Source: Angiostrongylus vasorum (lineage: Eukaryota > Nematoda > Chromadorea > Rhabditida > Metastrongylidae). Taken from it: a stretch of 64,000 bases of DNA. Position 1 is the stretch's first letter. The number at the start of each line of letters is the position of its first letter. Shown here piece after piece: positions 43,510 through 55,660 of this stretch. Position numbers and translations under genes: made by a program. The DNA lies in assembly GCA_018806985.1 (NCBI GenBank), contig JADANN010000122.1, positions 1,284,501 to 1,348,500 of the forward strand, read 5' to 3'. Below the pieces are notes generated by a model. The model searched no databases and had not been told where the DNA came from. It saw only the letters and a program-made list of their open reading frames with translations.

Positions 43510-46500
43510 CTAGAAAGCCGGTTCCGAAACCAGTATTCGCGAAAACAAATGTCCCAGATCGGCAATGTTTCTCTGCACTATCAATCGATAGATCTCCGCA
43601 TTTCCGTCCATGGTGATATGTAGTCGGGCTTCCTCTCCCTTAAGTACTGCATTGTAAACCGCTTGGATACTGTTGTATGAAGCACCTCGACGCTGAAAGC
43701 ACCTCCAAATTTCGAGCAAAAGTAGGAACCCTTCATAGCACGTTATGTGCGGGATAATATCCATAGTCAGCTCGAACCGTTCCGAGAGAATCTCTCCTTT
43801 TCGTACTAAAAATAACCATCTGTCAAAAAGAGAAAGCATCTCTTCAGTTGGTTGTCGATTTTTATCAACAACGTTCTCGAACTTTACCATAATCGTCGCC
43901 AATTCGGCCTTAATCACAGGAAGCAAGAACCATAGACATGGGGGATTTTCAGCAATTACTTCCATCAAACCCTGGCTGATCCAACTCGAGTCCAATCGTT
44001 TCGAGATTTCCAAATAGCGAGAAATGAAATCCTTTTCGAGATCCCAATCATGAAACAGAAAGTCGCCACCAAGTGAATCATGACATAGCGCTTCACAAAC
44101 AACTTCGGCTACTAGTTTGCACGTTTCCAGATTTGATTCCCTCGTATGTGACAAACATGTGGTTCGCATGGTGTCCAAAAACACATGGGCACGATGAAAT
44201 GCATCCTCACTGGGAAGGTCAACTTTCCGTAGATGGCGTGCGCCTTTACCAATCGTTCCAGAGTGAGCCAACTGATTTGCGCTTTTGTCGATTGACATAG
44301 ACTGGATTGCATTCAAGAACGACTCTTCTTGGATTTTTTGAATCTCTGCAAGTTTACTGGCACGTTCTACTGATTCGTGCTTCCACGCAACGAGATCGTC
44401 GGAATCTCCGAATAATGCATTAGCGTCCTGAAGGCAACTGGTCAGAAACGAAAGCAAAAAGAGTTTCTCGTAGCCTCGTAAAGAAGGATTAACTCGTTGA
44501 TGAATGAAGCCAAACATGGCCCTACGATATTCTTCGAACACCGAAATCGCCGCATCTTGTTCTCGGCACACCATTGAGAGTGCTATTCGCTGAAGTGCTG
44601 CTAATTGAAGTGTAAGCTTGTACGCATGCCGAATTTGAATTTTTACCAATCGATGTGGACCACTCTCTTTAACTTGATTCATACATGGCGCTGTGGCGTC
44701 AATCAAACGAGAGACTGCCAGAACCAAATCCAGTACCACTTCAGCATGATCATTCTCAATGCTTTCTTCAGCGTCGCAAAGTACAACATATAGTAGCGAA
44801 GTATAAAGTTCTCCAAGTGCAACATCAGGATAGAGCCTGAAGTACTTCATATATAAAGAATCATCTGCTGTCGTTTCCCACGTAAGAAGAACACGTAGAT
44901 TGTTGAGAACACGAAGTACTGAACTTCTTCCTAACTTCTTTTCTTGATCAACGGTTCTCATGACGTTAACAAGAGAACTGTATGCAGACAACATCACATT
45001 TGGGTAGTACGGAACAACAGTAGAAAGGAACGCACACAGAGCAGACAGACACTGTTCTCCATGACATCCTACAATGAATCGACATATGATCTCACCAGTC
45101 TTTTCTTCACCATAACTGATAGAAACTGCATGGAGATATCTAACAATACAACCGGCCCAAGGAGGGCTGGAAATGGCCGCATCTATGATAAACTGCAGTC
45201 TCTTTCCAACAGAAAACCCAGCTATTGGTGGATAATCAACGATGGATAGGTTTTGTTTGGAATGAGCCATTCGAACAATGAGATTTACTATCTCATCCAC
45301 AACAACTATTATTTTCTCCTTTATTGCACGACAAACCCCAGGATCTTGGTGCTCAAACTCTAAATCACTTAAGTCCTTAATCGTGTTAAGGACGGTTCGG
45401 TCATGAAACGAACACTTACGACTAAAAAATAAAAGGATCAAGCGCCATCTGCATGACACACGAGAACACTACTGATAGCGAATGCGTATCCAGAGCTCGT
45501 ATCATCTGCTTGGCGAATTCCATATAAGAAATCGTCGACAACACAAGCCGTTGGTCAACTGACATCAACTGACGAATACCACGGAAAAAATTGGCAGGCG
45601 TGGCTGTAACGGTAGAAAATAAAGTCTGCTCATATTGCCAGTGGTGCCTCTACAGAGAGAAAAGTGTTGACCTGCATCAGCATTTTGGGTGATAAGAAAT
45701 CTTAGTGTATCAACAGAACATGTCACGAGTTTAAAGAAAAAGACAAAGTTCAAGTTCTCAAAAGTGCCATCCTTTGGGTTACTGTCAAGGCTGTCCTGAA
45801 AAAAGCTATTTATATCGCGACAATAAATAAAACATAAAAAGGATAAAGCTCTGGCATTGATCAATCACTGAAGGATGCGTCATGCATTTGACTTCATTGA
45901 GCATCGTTTGGAGGTGACTGAATGCATATCTGGCCTTTACAATGACTCGCGGTGGCCTACCGATGTAACGAGCTAGTGCCACTATCCTCTCAGACAAGTC
46001 TGATACCAATTTGTCGATCCCTGAGAGATAAAGGGCTTGATGGGCCAGGGCGCTAGGATCGACCTCATGTGTGTCGCAAGGCGCCTATAACCACTGCGCC
46101 ACACGTACCCATAAAACATAGAAATGAGAATATTACACCTGCCTTAATCATTCGAGATACGACCTTCTCTAGTTCAGTGTTATTGCGTCTTGTAAGGAAA
46201 TTAAAAACATCGGATAACGAATTGAATTTCACATTATAATCGTCATGTATACTAGCGATAATCGCAGGAGAAACCTAAACAGCAACGATAAAAATGGGTT
46301 ACATAGTGGCTCCTAATGAGAAGAAAGACAGGCCTGATGTTTTTCTTTCAGTTTGATGTCTTCCACATACGCTTTAAACTGATCAGCTCCAACAGTTAAG
46401 AGATGGTCAACGATGGAACCCGGAAACGTGATGCTAAATTTGCTAAGTATAAAGGTGATGCTAAATTTGCTAAGTATAAAGTGATACTCACATAGACAAA

Positions 46501-49500
46501 CTATTATAAAAAGAGATTTCATAGCCAAAGAAATGTTTAGTTACGGTATCTGCCGTCAAGAATCATATTCATCGCTAATTAAAATATATGAACACCAAGA
46601 TTTTTCTCCGCGCTATATTGGCAAGCTACATATGATCAATGAAGTAGAATAACTCATATTTGTACTTCATACTCAATAAGACCTAGACGAGACCATAACA
46701 GATCTAGTCCAACTCAGCTCCCACTTTTCTTGCTTAAATTTCAACCTTCCTCAATATTAACACGTCCCTACGATGCTAGTTTACAGGTAAAAAAAGGGAT
46801 AAAGGTCTCAGCATTGATCAATCTTTGATGGATGCGCCATGCATTCAACTTCAGTAAGCATTGCTGGAAGTGACTGTACGCATATCTGGCCTTTACACAA
46901 CGACTCGCGGTGCCCCTACCGATGTATCGAGCCAGTGCTGCTATCCTCCCAGACAAGACTGGTATCAATCTCCCAACCCCAGAGAAATAAGGGCTTGGTG
47001 AGCCTGGGGCGCAGGGGTTGCTCGCATGTGTTTTTGCAGGGGATTTCCAACTACTGCGGTACACGCGTCCTTATAGAAAGTTTAAAGATAACTGCTAATA
47101 ATTCTCCGATAACTAGAGTAACCACAGGTTTGACGAATTAATAGAACAGACTGTCGTATTCCTGCGAGAGTACTTATCAAGATTCTACGGAACTATTTTT
47201 GTTCTAAATTTGTTCAAAATTTGAATTTGCAAAGGGAACCGAAGGAAATTTAAACGCTTAGAATTTCTGATTGGAGGGTGGAAGCTGCAGATACCAGTAG
47301 TGCATTTGGGAACATCACTACGTCTGGCCAAAAACGACTTGTAAGCATCAGAAAATTGGGACTTACCGCCATAAAATAAGTAAATTTGTACCTTACGGCT
47401 AAAGATGTGTACACAATTGTTTTCATTCCAAGCAACTGAGGTCATTATGATACAACGGACTCAGTTTAGAGTTGAAACCAATGCATACCGGCAGGAAAGT
47501 GTTACATCCAGAAATTTCTAACGTCGAAACAGTAACGTCGATAGTCGCTATACACAGTTATCGAAACGATCCGAAAGTCGACTACAGGATCCACAAACTC
47601 TCTATGGCGTCCATTCACCTAATCATAATCTTCGTATCAAAAGTTTTCTCTTTTGTAATTTTAGACTACCACGACGATCTAAAAATGGCGGATTGCAGTT
47701 CTGTAATGTGTTATAAAATTAACCCTCCCAACGGTTTACCGCCTCATCGTAGCAGGGAGGTGTTCCTGAGTGTTGGGCTGCGATATAAAGCGGGGATTTA
47801 TCTTTCCAGCAGAACCTCCCAATCTGAGAAGGAATCCGGCGTTTCTATCACGAAACCCAGATAAGAGTAAACCAATACCAGGATCCACCAGCGTCCTGCT
47901 ATCAAACTAATCGCATGGTGGCAAATCTCCCTCCGATCCACAAAGGCTGCGACTGTTTGTGGTGGTGGCGACCTGGGGGCAGACTTTGGTCAAGCTGACC
48001 TCGGGACTCCAGGGAACCACAATGACTGAGCCAGTAAAACTCCGAAAAAGTGGGAATTATGCTGGAGTCCGCAGAAGATTCGTAACCAGTGAAGACGAGC
48101 CACCTATTTAAGTAAGTTTAAGTAATCACAATGTTAACTTTTTTATTTGCTGCCTACTACAAATTTTTATGGCAGGACAATATGCGAAATACAACCACAA
48201 CGGTACTCAGATATTTGCAAAACCCCGGATCGCAGGTGTCTGTGGTGCAGAATGAACGCTCTATTACCCTTACCGGAGGCTAACGCGTCCACCACCACAC
48301 GATGCTCGGCCTTCTTTTCACCTGTTAGTCCAAGTAAGTTAAAAAAAATTGACACTTTGTTTTGCAGGAGATCATGTCATCATGTTAAATAAGTAGGCAA
48401 ACTGTAACATAAGAGAATAAGGTAATATGTAAAAAAGTTTTCAAACCTGACCAAAGAGATGGTCAAGAGAAGAACGTGAATACAAAAACCTACGCAATAT
48501 GAAGCCAAATCCAATTGAAATGGGTCCCATGTCGAGAAGCGTCGAACAAAACGGTCATGCATTCATCAGGGCATTTCGCAAGTCTTAAAGAGCAAATTGT
48601 TCGTTGTTGAAAAAAGAAAACTAATAACTGGTTAATGAACGAAACACTAACAGGATCGTAATTGTAATATCGATAAGTTTGATGAGGTGAGCTATAGAGC
48701 CAACCATTTTAAAGAGCTCAAGTAGCGACTCCGGACTCCGAGGAAGGTTTATCACACTTAGTCGACCTGCGTTTTGTTGACTGAGCTCGGAAGAAATGCT
48801 GCAGCACCACTGAAAAAATATGGAAAATTTCCAACTCTGACAATCTTACTCCGTTCATGAATATCAATGCCATTGTCCCAGGCAAAATTTTGGTTATGTA
48901 GGAAACAACTATTAAGCACCATACTTCGAATATGCGTAAGGGGTCCACGTAGCGCAGTAGTCGAAGACGCCCTGCAATACACATGGGATTGATCCCCACG
49001 CTCCGATCTCACCAAGCCCTCGATCCGTCGGCAAACTGACGCCAGACTTGTCTAGGACCAGAGCAGCACTGGATCGATACATCGATAGGCCACCGACAGT
49101 CATTGTAGAGGCCAGATATGCATTCAATCACTTCCAATTACACTTGATGAAGTTGAATGCATGGCGCGTCCCTCAGGGGATTAATCAACGCCAAGAGCTT
49201 TATGTTGCTAACAGTTGTATTAATAATACAAAAGATCGACTTTCTATAAACCTCGGCATAGATAGTTGATATATTTATTTATATGATCTTATAAACTGAT
49301 ATTCTTTATCTGATGCGAGGTTGGTATAGGTCTCTGTTGTCGTTGTCGTTGTTGTTCGAGTTGTTGGTCGATGGCTGGCTGGCTGATGTTTCAGCGACTT
49401 CGCCTTCCTCAGAGCCGTGATGTTACGAGTGGAACAGCCATCGACCAACAACATCAACAACAACGACAAGGACAACGAAGACCTATACCAACCTAGCTAG

Positions 49501-50008
49501 CTAGAGAAGATCAGTTTATAAGATCGTATAAATGAATGTATTAATAATAGTTTCCAGATTGCACTATCCCATGAACCTGCTGGATACAAAGCGCTTGTTA
49601 ATGTTTCAAGCTGCAAATCATTTTCTCGTCAACAATGAAAGTGCATCCTAAGGTTTACTACCATCGACGAGAGTTTGCTACGACATACGAAAATTTGCGA
49701 ATGGTCATTTCAGAGTTGCCAGTACTCATCGGATCCTAAGTTATTCCAAGTCGACTTTACGTCAGTCTCCCTGGAAGACTGACCTTGCACAGTACTAATT
49801 AAAAACGGTACAGGACACAGATCCGATTCCATGAAATAACTTTTATCACCACTAAATACTTGAACGAAGCATGGTCACTCTTCACCTTTGAAGCTACATT
49901 GCATTCGTGAAAAAACTGTTTCACTGTTAAGCTGGCAAAGTTAACAGGTATGCTAAAGAAGAATCTGTGCAGGATTCCTTCAAGGTCGACTTCGGTTTGT
50001 TCCATCAT
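43510..50008 (-). CDS. ints-5: Integrator complex subunit 5 (INTS5)
   Basis: INTS5 is a helical-repeat scaffold of the nuclear Integrator complex, which processes snRNA 3' ends and terminates paused RNA polymerase II. The last exon (43510 to about 45421) encodes ~635 residues matching the INTS5 C-terminal half: [10 protein letters not shown], then [39 protein letters not shown] and [16 protein letters not shown]. Upstream exons: 45462-45603, 45672-45795, 46139-46274, 47256-47398 (probable), 48494-48583 ([20 protein letters not shown], close to vertebrate INTS5), 48652-48809 ([20 protein letters not shown]) and a putative first exon at 49886-50008 beginning [11 protein letters not shown]. Several junctions do not fit cleanly: the frame between 45603 and 45361 needs a 40-nt intron or a one-base change in a T6 run, and 46139 may use a GC donor. 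At least one exon is likely missing. Confidence 0.9.
45835..46112 (-). mobile_element. SINE-A copy in an INTS5 intron
   Basis: Full-length, in the same orientation as the gene. TTGATCAATCACTGAAGGA at one end, GATCGACCTCATGTGTGTCG and GCGCCACACGTACCC at the other. It occupies most of an intron between exons ending 46139 and starting 45795. Confidence 0.85.
46430..46485. repeat. ~27-bp tandem duplication over a possible splice acceptor
   Basis: GTGATGCTAAATTTGCTAAG is repeated twice in direct tandem. On the minus strand each unit contains AAATTTAG|CATCAC, a plausible acceptor, just before a reading frame [17 protein letters not shown] that may be an INTS5 exon. Confidence 0.6.
46791..47071 (-). 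mobile_element. SINE-A copy in an INTS5 intron
   Basis: Full-length reverse copy: GCATTGATCAATCTTTGATG to the head with GGTACACGCGTCC. Moderately diverged. Confidence 0.8.
47720..48118 (-). repeat. Repeat B copy, full-length, in an INTS5 intron
   Basis: CCTCCCAACGGTTTACCGCC through GGCGACCTGGGGGCAGACTT to CCAGTGAAGACGAGCCACC and a TTTAAGTAAGTTTAAGTAA edge. Confidence 0.8.
48125..48335 (-). mobile_element. SINE-C 3' part, in an INTS5 intron
   Basis: TTTGCTGCCTACTAC and GATATTTGCAAAACCCCGGA, then CGCAGGTGTCTGTGGTGC and CACCACCACACGATGC: a reverse copy lacking the 5' segment. It abuts repeat B. Confidence 0.7.
48938..49205 (+). mobile_element. SINE-A copy
   Basis: Plus-strand copy opposite to INTS5: CGTAGCGCAGTAGTCGAAGA, box B-like GGGATTGATCCCC, tail GCCAAGAGCTTTATGTTG. 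Confidence 0.82.
49265..49545. repeat. Fold-back element with hammerhead-like loop
   Basis: The left arm (about 49269-49378) and right arm (about 49437-49545) are inverted: GATCTTATAAACTGAT and GGTTGGTATAGGTC against GACCTATACCAACC and ATCAGTTTATAAGATC, with a GTTGTCGTTGTCGTTGTTGT-type microsatellite in the arms. The loop on the minus strand carries GGCT-CTGAGGA-AGGCGAAGTCGCT-GAAA-CATC-AGCC: hammerhead boxes intact, stem I reduced to 4 bp, stem III mismatched. In an INTS5 intron. Confidence 0.7.
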
Positions 50009-50627
50009 GTTGGAGCGGTCGATTGAATTTCCACTCCTTTATTTCCATGTTCCGATTCGGCTCATTATATCGTACGTAATCAAATGTCCGGATGACTAGT
50101 CGAAAAGCAGCTACCATAAAGTAGGACTTAAGTACCCCTTCTACGCCCCCTGGTTATTTCCGTCTTACCAAGTCAAGGTCAATCAGGCTAAATTAAAGCA
50201 GCATGTCCGCAACTCACAACAACTCCAATACTGCTAGAGGATCCCTCAAGTGTTCATCACAGAAGCGGTTGCCGTGGATCGAATGCAGCTTTCCCCAGAA
50301 CATGTTGACTCCGTATAGATGGAGGACTTGGTTAGTACATGGCTGCGTCGAATCAGCAAACATACATCATTGTGCGGGATCTCTAACCACTCCACTTCCC
50401 ACGTCCTTTTGAGATTTGGATTCTAAATTAATCTAAAATGGCAAGTTTTCTCCGATAAATCTGCTGTGTTCCGATTTCCCCGAGTCTTCTTATCGAGAAA
50501 TTACTGAGTGTTATTGAGGGAAATAGCACGCTCCCATAGAATCTCTTTTCACATTATCAGAACCCAGGCACTGCGTCCTACTGCGGCATCAACTAGATGT
50601 CTGACCGAATAGGTTAGAGGACAACAT

Positions 50628-50988
50628 GACCATTGTAGGTATCGATGTCAGCAAAGGAACCGAATCTCCAACAAGCTCAAGCAAACCTGTCTCATGTGCA
50701 CCGTCCAAAAGTAACAGAACATCTCAAAGAAAATTATTTAAACTTTTCTTAGAAGAGTGTTGGTGTACAACGAATGTCCAAAGAAAATCTCACCGAAAGC
50801 ACATCGATTACAGTTTGTTTAGAGAAAGGAGTCGAAATGAAGTCCTCCACCATTTTCATTAAAGTGATAGCGGCATTTTCTACTGAGCTGTAGTCTATAC
50901 CATATTGTGGATTTTCCTTTTCCGAAAAGTACTGGTGCGCATTTTCGTGAATAAGTAGACCTATATAACCCAGAACGGCATTCCTAGA
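50628..50988 (-). CDS. Two exons of an unrecognised minus-strand gene
   Basis: An exon at about 50795-50988 (acceptor TTGTTCTAG) encodes [19 protein letters not shown] and [20 protein letters not shown].., donor TCG|GTGAGA. After a ~70-nt intron, a second exon near 50628-50735 reads [20 protein letters not shown] and [10 protein letters not shown]. Helical, leucine-rich and soluble-looking. They could be unrecognised 5' exons of INTS5 (then the 50008 start would be wrong) or a separate gene. No domain is assigned. Confidence 0.45.
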
Positions 50989-51004
50989 ACAATCACAACG
51001 AAGA

Positions 51005-51605
51005 TTAACATAATATAAGCTCTTTTCATTTACTGTCCATTCTTTTTTTCATGGAACGGTATGCTGTGAACCATAACTACAATGATGCTGAGATGTTTGC
51101 AAAACTCCCGATCGCATGTGTCTGTGGCTGGGATCGAACCCGATACTACCCTTTCCGGGAGTTAACGTATTCACCACTACACTATGCGTATTCTTCGTTC
51201 CACCTTTCTCTCACCAATGTTTTATGGCGTTATCAGAAACCACCCGTCAACAGGATTGATTTGGGGAGCAGAAATCAGCACTAAACGCAGTTAAGCTGAA
51301 GCTTTAATATAAATTACAATGCAACCTTTTTTTTGTTTACTGTCTACTTTTTTTTCATGGCATAGTATGACATGAGCTCCAGCCTAATTGGGTTCAATGC
51401 CGATTTGTGCTCTACAGATGAATCCCGTGAGCGGGTGATTGCTGATAACATCTACGGAAGACGCCTGAGAGAAAGGCGGAACGAAGGACCAGCATGGTGT
51501 GGTGGTGAACGCGTTAGACACCAAAAAAGGGTAATATCGGGTTCGATCGCCACCACAGACATCTGCGGTCCGGAGTTGCAAATGTCTCAGCATCATTGAA
51601 GATTA
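51005..51605. mobile_element. Two SINE-C copies in opposite orientation
   Basis: The left copy (about 51010-51300) is reverse, with GGGATCGAACCCGATACTAC. The right copy (about 51310-51605) is forward, with GGGTTCAATGCCGATTTGTG, CATGGTGTGGTGGTGAACGC, TCGGGTTCGATCGCC and ATCTGCGGTCCGGAG. Both are close to full length (~290 bp). Confidence 0.8.
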
Positions 51606-51786
51606 ACATACGTTACAAGACGAGGAACGAGAATGACAGAATATGGCAAGTCGTAAGTGGTACTTCACCTCGCGGATGGTATTTCAGCGTACGCATCAGA
51701 TGCAGGTGAAATCAGATCGGTCGCTGGCAAGCTCACCCAGATCGGTCGCCGGTACACTGTAGCTGTATCTCCCATAGTGGCAAGCG

Positions 51787-52303
51787 TCATGAAGGCATCG
51801 CAGACAACTCCGCGTTTCCGATACCTCTGGAACGAACTGCGTCATCGAAGGACAAGAAGGGGTGGTCCATATCTCGGGGAGGTCTAATAATGGAAAGTAA
51901 CTGGATCGCTCCTGTGTGTGAAGTGCAGGAATAGATGCTTACGAAGTAATTGTAATTGTAGGGATAATCCTCCCAATAAGATCCACAATTTCACTACTAA
52001 GATTTCTTCGCGTAAGTCATCCACAATGTGTCAGTCTCTTACCTCACACCACTGGGGACTCCTGTAGGCCTTTCGCTGATGTTCACTGCGAACAGCAACA
52101 CGACTACCGGGAAGATCATCAGCCACTACTTCCTCTTCTACATGTTCTGGCTGAAAAAGGAAGGGCTGATTTACACTAAGTGACAAGAGGACGATGTTAA
52201 TCGTACTTCTATTCACCTCCTCTACAAATCCTGAGACGACAAATGTACTCAAAGGACTTCCGGGACCCTCGCAACCTGGAGACGCGGGTGATTCCAGATC
52301 CAT
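51787..52303 (-). CDS. Small acidic protein, unrecognised
   Basis: Four minus-strand exons: 52217-52303 (ATG; MDLESPASPGCEGPGSPLST), 52050-52150 (PEHVEEEVVADDLPGSRVAV), 51943-51993 (EIVDLIGRIIPTITITS) and 51787-51883 (PPRDMDHPFLSFDDAVRSRG..NAELSAMPS, stop). The phases agree if the second exon uses a GTGTGA donor at 52049; the alternative GTAAGA at 52042 does not keep frame. Product is about 110 residues, proline- and acid-rich, with no membrane segment seen. Not recognised. Confidence 0.55.
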
Positions 52304-52689
52304 ACCACCTTTAAGAGTCTGTGAAATGACGACAACGCTTTAAAGCCAAATCCTTTACAACGGACAAAAAACAGAGCTGCGAAACTCCATCAGCTAAACT
52401 CCACAAAACCGCGCCCCAATTTCGCAGGGACCGCACCAGGTGGTGAAAATGTGGACCCCACAGCGATTGCGTGGGCAACGGTGCTATGCATCATCGACTG
52501 AGCATACCACCGATTGGATGGACACTTTATGCTTTAGTGGTTGTAATGGAGACCATCTTGCCTTACTGTTTTTTGTTTTTTGAATTTTTATATCGTTGAG
52601 TCCTTTTTTTCAACCTTTAGTTAGGGGGCTCGAAACCGTAACTCCACTGGTGGTCGAAAGTATATGAGGGAAATTTGGATGCTTAGCTT

Positions 52690-53155
52690 TTTATTTATTT
52701 TCTACCCATTATTTTTTAAATGGCAAGGTATTATTTGTGATAAAACCGCAGCGATCCTGAGATATTTTGAACACTCTGGACCGCAGGTGTCTGCGGTGGG
52801 GATCGAACTCGCTATTACCTTTTCAGGGACCTGAGGTGTTCGCCACCATACCATGCGAGTCCTTCGTTTCGCCTTTCTCTCAGCTAGTTTTCTATCTAAC
52901 TGTCTTTTCTCTCTACCTTTAAAGTTTTTAACATGTTCAAATTGTTATCTGCTGTAAGCGTTTTGAAGCTACATTTAACTCAGTTGCTCGTAGCGGGCTA
53001 GATTCGAACCAGCGATTATCTTTTTCGAGGGCCCACGTGCCATCCTACCCGCCAACCTCGCCCTCGGCCTTTGCTTTGCCTTTCGCTGAGCCAGTTTTTT
53101 ACCCTAACGAAACCATCAGCAATTGCCCATCAATTTGAATGTTTTTTGCCATATG
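52690..53155 (-). mobile_element. Two SINE-C/D copies in tandem, reverse
   Basis: The first (about 52690-52900) has GACCGCAGGTGTCTGCGGTG and GGGGATCGAACTCGC. The second (about 52970-53150) is subtype D with TAGATTCGAACCAGCGATTA and CTTTGCTTTGCCTTTCGCTG. Confidence 0.75.
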
Positions 53156-53580
53156 TCTTTAAAGTTCCTTGTTCTTCTAGACTTGTACAAGTTACCATTC
53201 TACTGACTTCTTGTTGGCGAACATATCTTGTTTACAGTCCCATTTAGGACTAATGCTTGGTGTTAGAACCCTTGGATTTGCGCGTGTGCAAATTCGTTCC
53301 GCAACATCTTTCCAGAAGATTCCCACGAGTGCTGGCAAGGTGTTGTACCTATTTTTAAATATGAATGTTAAGAACATAGGAAATTAGGAACACTCCAGAA
53401 GTTATATGTCCCAGTTAGAAAGTTGTTAAGTCAGAGTGGGCATGAGGTCTGCCGTAGGGAACAGATCAAGGAAATGGGGGTTAGATTAGGATTTGTGCAT
53501 CATTACATAACCAGTACCTACTTATACAATATCTCCTTCTAAAATGTACTATGACCTGGATCATTTCTGTTCTTTTTCAG

Positions 53581-54565
53581 GTCCCTCCAACACTTGAAGA
53601 ATTCGACCCATTGAATCCTGGCGAATGGCAACTTGGAGTAAGTGTTTTCCTTGTTTTGGTGAAGTAATTTTGTACAGACCTGTAAAGTCACCTGTCTGAT
53701 TATTAAGGAAGGTGGTGAGGTGTTACTGCCTATATTTCTTCTTTTGTCTTTGCAACCCGTTGTTGCAAATGCATGTGTAGGATAACTGTTAAGTCCGTTC
53801 GAGACATCTAACGATGACAGTAGCAGTATTCTTGCTTTGTGGTCTTAATCTCGCATAGGATTACTTGCAGGTGTATTTTTTCTCTTAAGGATGTATTCCA
53901 TATGCTGCGAAATAGTACGCAATTTCATATACTTGGAGGTTTATGTGGTCATATATTAATAACTACAGTGCGTATGGCGCAGTGGTCGGAGGCGCCCTGC
54001 AGTACACATGGAATCGATTCCGACGTCCCTAATCCACCAAGACTTCCATCCCTCCGGGGTCATCAAATTGGTACCAGACTTGTCTGGGAGGATAGCACCA
54101 CTGCCTCGATGCATCGGTACGCCACCGGGAGTCATTGTAAAGGCCGGATATGCATCCGATCACCTCCAAAGAATGCTTAGTGAAGTCAAATCATGGCGCA
54201 TTCACCTTGATTAACGCCGAGAACTCTGGTTCCTGTATTCATAACTGGGATTTTTCCTTCTTTTTAATGAGCCACTGACATAGGGTTCTTTATCCACGCA
54301 ATCTAATGGAGCTGCTGCATGGAGTAAAGACTATAATTGAGGTTTTCCATGGTGTGGTTGGGTTTTTATCCATTTACCACTTTGCTGTAAAAAAAAATTG
54401 GGACATTTGTGAGTGGGAAGAAGTCTTTCAGTACTTTTTTTTAGCTTTGAAATGCTTGCAGTTTTATTGGTCTGAACAGCACGAGTTTGCGAACTGTCTC
54501 GAGACGACTATGTGACATGCATACTCACAGTTAGCTCTGAAAGGAGCTGTTCAAACTCTAGTTAA

Positions 54566-54596
<31 letters not shown>

Positions 54597-54605
54597 GTAC
54601 ATATA

Positions 54606-54658
<53 letters not shown>

Positions 54659-55660
54659 TGTTAGTTGCCAGTGATGGTCATGTAAGTAAACGACTATTTG
54701 GTAATAAGGTTTCCCGAACATTATTGCAGTTCTTACGTCAACGCTATTTTGCAAACGCAACGTTATAAATGGACGTGCGACAGTGGATTTGACGTTTTGA
54801 CTTTAAATGAGCGTATCTCCAGTCTGTTGACTTTTGTTAATTATAATAGGGAACGTAAAATTTGCAAATCTTTGTCGATAGGGTGCAAGTTTGTTTTTAT
54901 ATCAGTATGAAGTTCTGCCGTTCTTGAGCTCAAAAATTCGAAGTTCAAAAATTTAGCTATAGACAGTAGTTTTCCCTGATGAATTGCTGCTGGTAGTTCC
55001 AGGTTGCTCGTTTAGATCAGGAGTTCTAAGCTTCAGTTTTTTTTCCATCTGTTTAAAATTGGATTTTAAAGAGAATCTAAAGCAGATACAGCAGTTGCGA
55101 AAGATTGTGTGTACACTTGCACTACATAGACGATCTTCTCTAATTGCTATGGATAGTTGGAGTGAAGTTGAAAATTCTAGGGCAAGGCCAGTTCATCTTC
55201 ATTCAGCTGTGCTGTCTACTTCTCTACACTAATTGGGAATTTGATCCAGATTTCACACTTGAAAGAGTAAAAGTCGAAAAGCAAACTCATTCTTTCAATT
55301 CATACATTTGTACATATGTATACGTACAATATAAAAAATATTGCATTTTGGCTTCACTAAATTCTTTAGGTTGGCGGCAAAATTCTTCCGCGCCTTCCGG
55401 AAGGAACAAGAGTGGGCAACCTTGTCATGGGGAAATATGGCTTGTATGATCCGGTGCTGAGGAAGAGGGTCGACACATTCTCGAAGGCGCTACTTGAGGG
55501 AAAGAAGTCTGAAGAGGCTGGTCCTTTCGATCGTGCAGCAACTAAAATAATGAAAGTCCTGGCAACCACATGCTTCATCATGGGTATCTACAACCTGGTC
55601 ACGATTACTTACGGGAAATTGCTCCCTCCGTATTCGTACCTTAAACCTCAGAAATCTTAG
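53581..55660 (+). CDS. Small single-span membrane protein, possibly complex I NDUFB8-like
   Basis: Two exons join in phase 0: 53581-53637 (VPPTLEEFDPLNPGEWQLG) and 55370-55660 (VGGKILPRLPEGTRVGNLVM, LYDPVLRKRVDTFSKALLE, one hydrophobic span around VLATTCFIMGIYNLVTITYG, ending PPYSYLKPQKS). Splice sites are TTTTTCAG, GTAAGT and TTCTTTAG. The layout (aromatic/proline-rich matrix part, RVDT-like segment, one late membrane span, short tail) recalls the mitochondrial complex I subunit NDUFB8 family, but similarity is weak. A 5' exon is missing; a frame at 52449 starting MWTPQRLRGQRCYASST looks like a mitochondrial presequence, but no in-phase donor was found. An AATAAA lies at about 55684, and the AKTIP gene follows at once. 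Confidence 0.65.
53967..54225 (+). mobile_element. SINE-A copy
   Basis: GCGTATGGCGCAGTGGTCGG, box B-like GGAATCGATTCC, centre AAATTGGTACCAGACTTGTC; tail shortened (GCCGAGAACTCTGG). In an intron. Confidence 0.85.
54565..54652. repeat. (TA)n microsatellite
   Basis: Alternating TA with GTATATGTACA and GTGTATA interruptions, in the same intron as the SINE-A copy. Confidence 0.95.

Noticed and set aside
32212..55660. A single gene joining the 32.2-kb exon (..NDKESQ) to the 53.6-kb exon (VPPTLEEF..)
   Set aside because: The phases would fit, but the intron would exceed 21 kb and enclose several opposite-strand genes. The 32.6-kb exon fits the same donor with a short intron.
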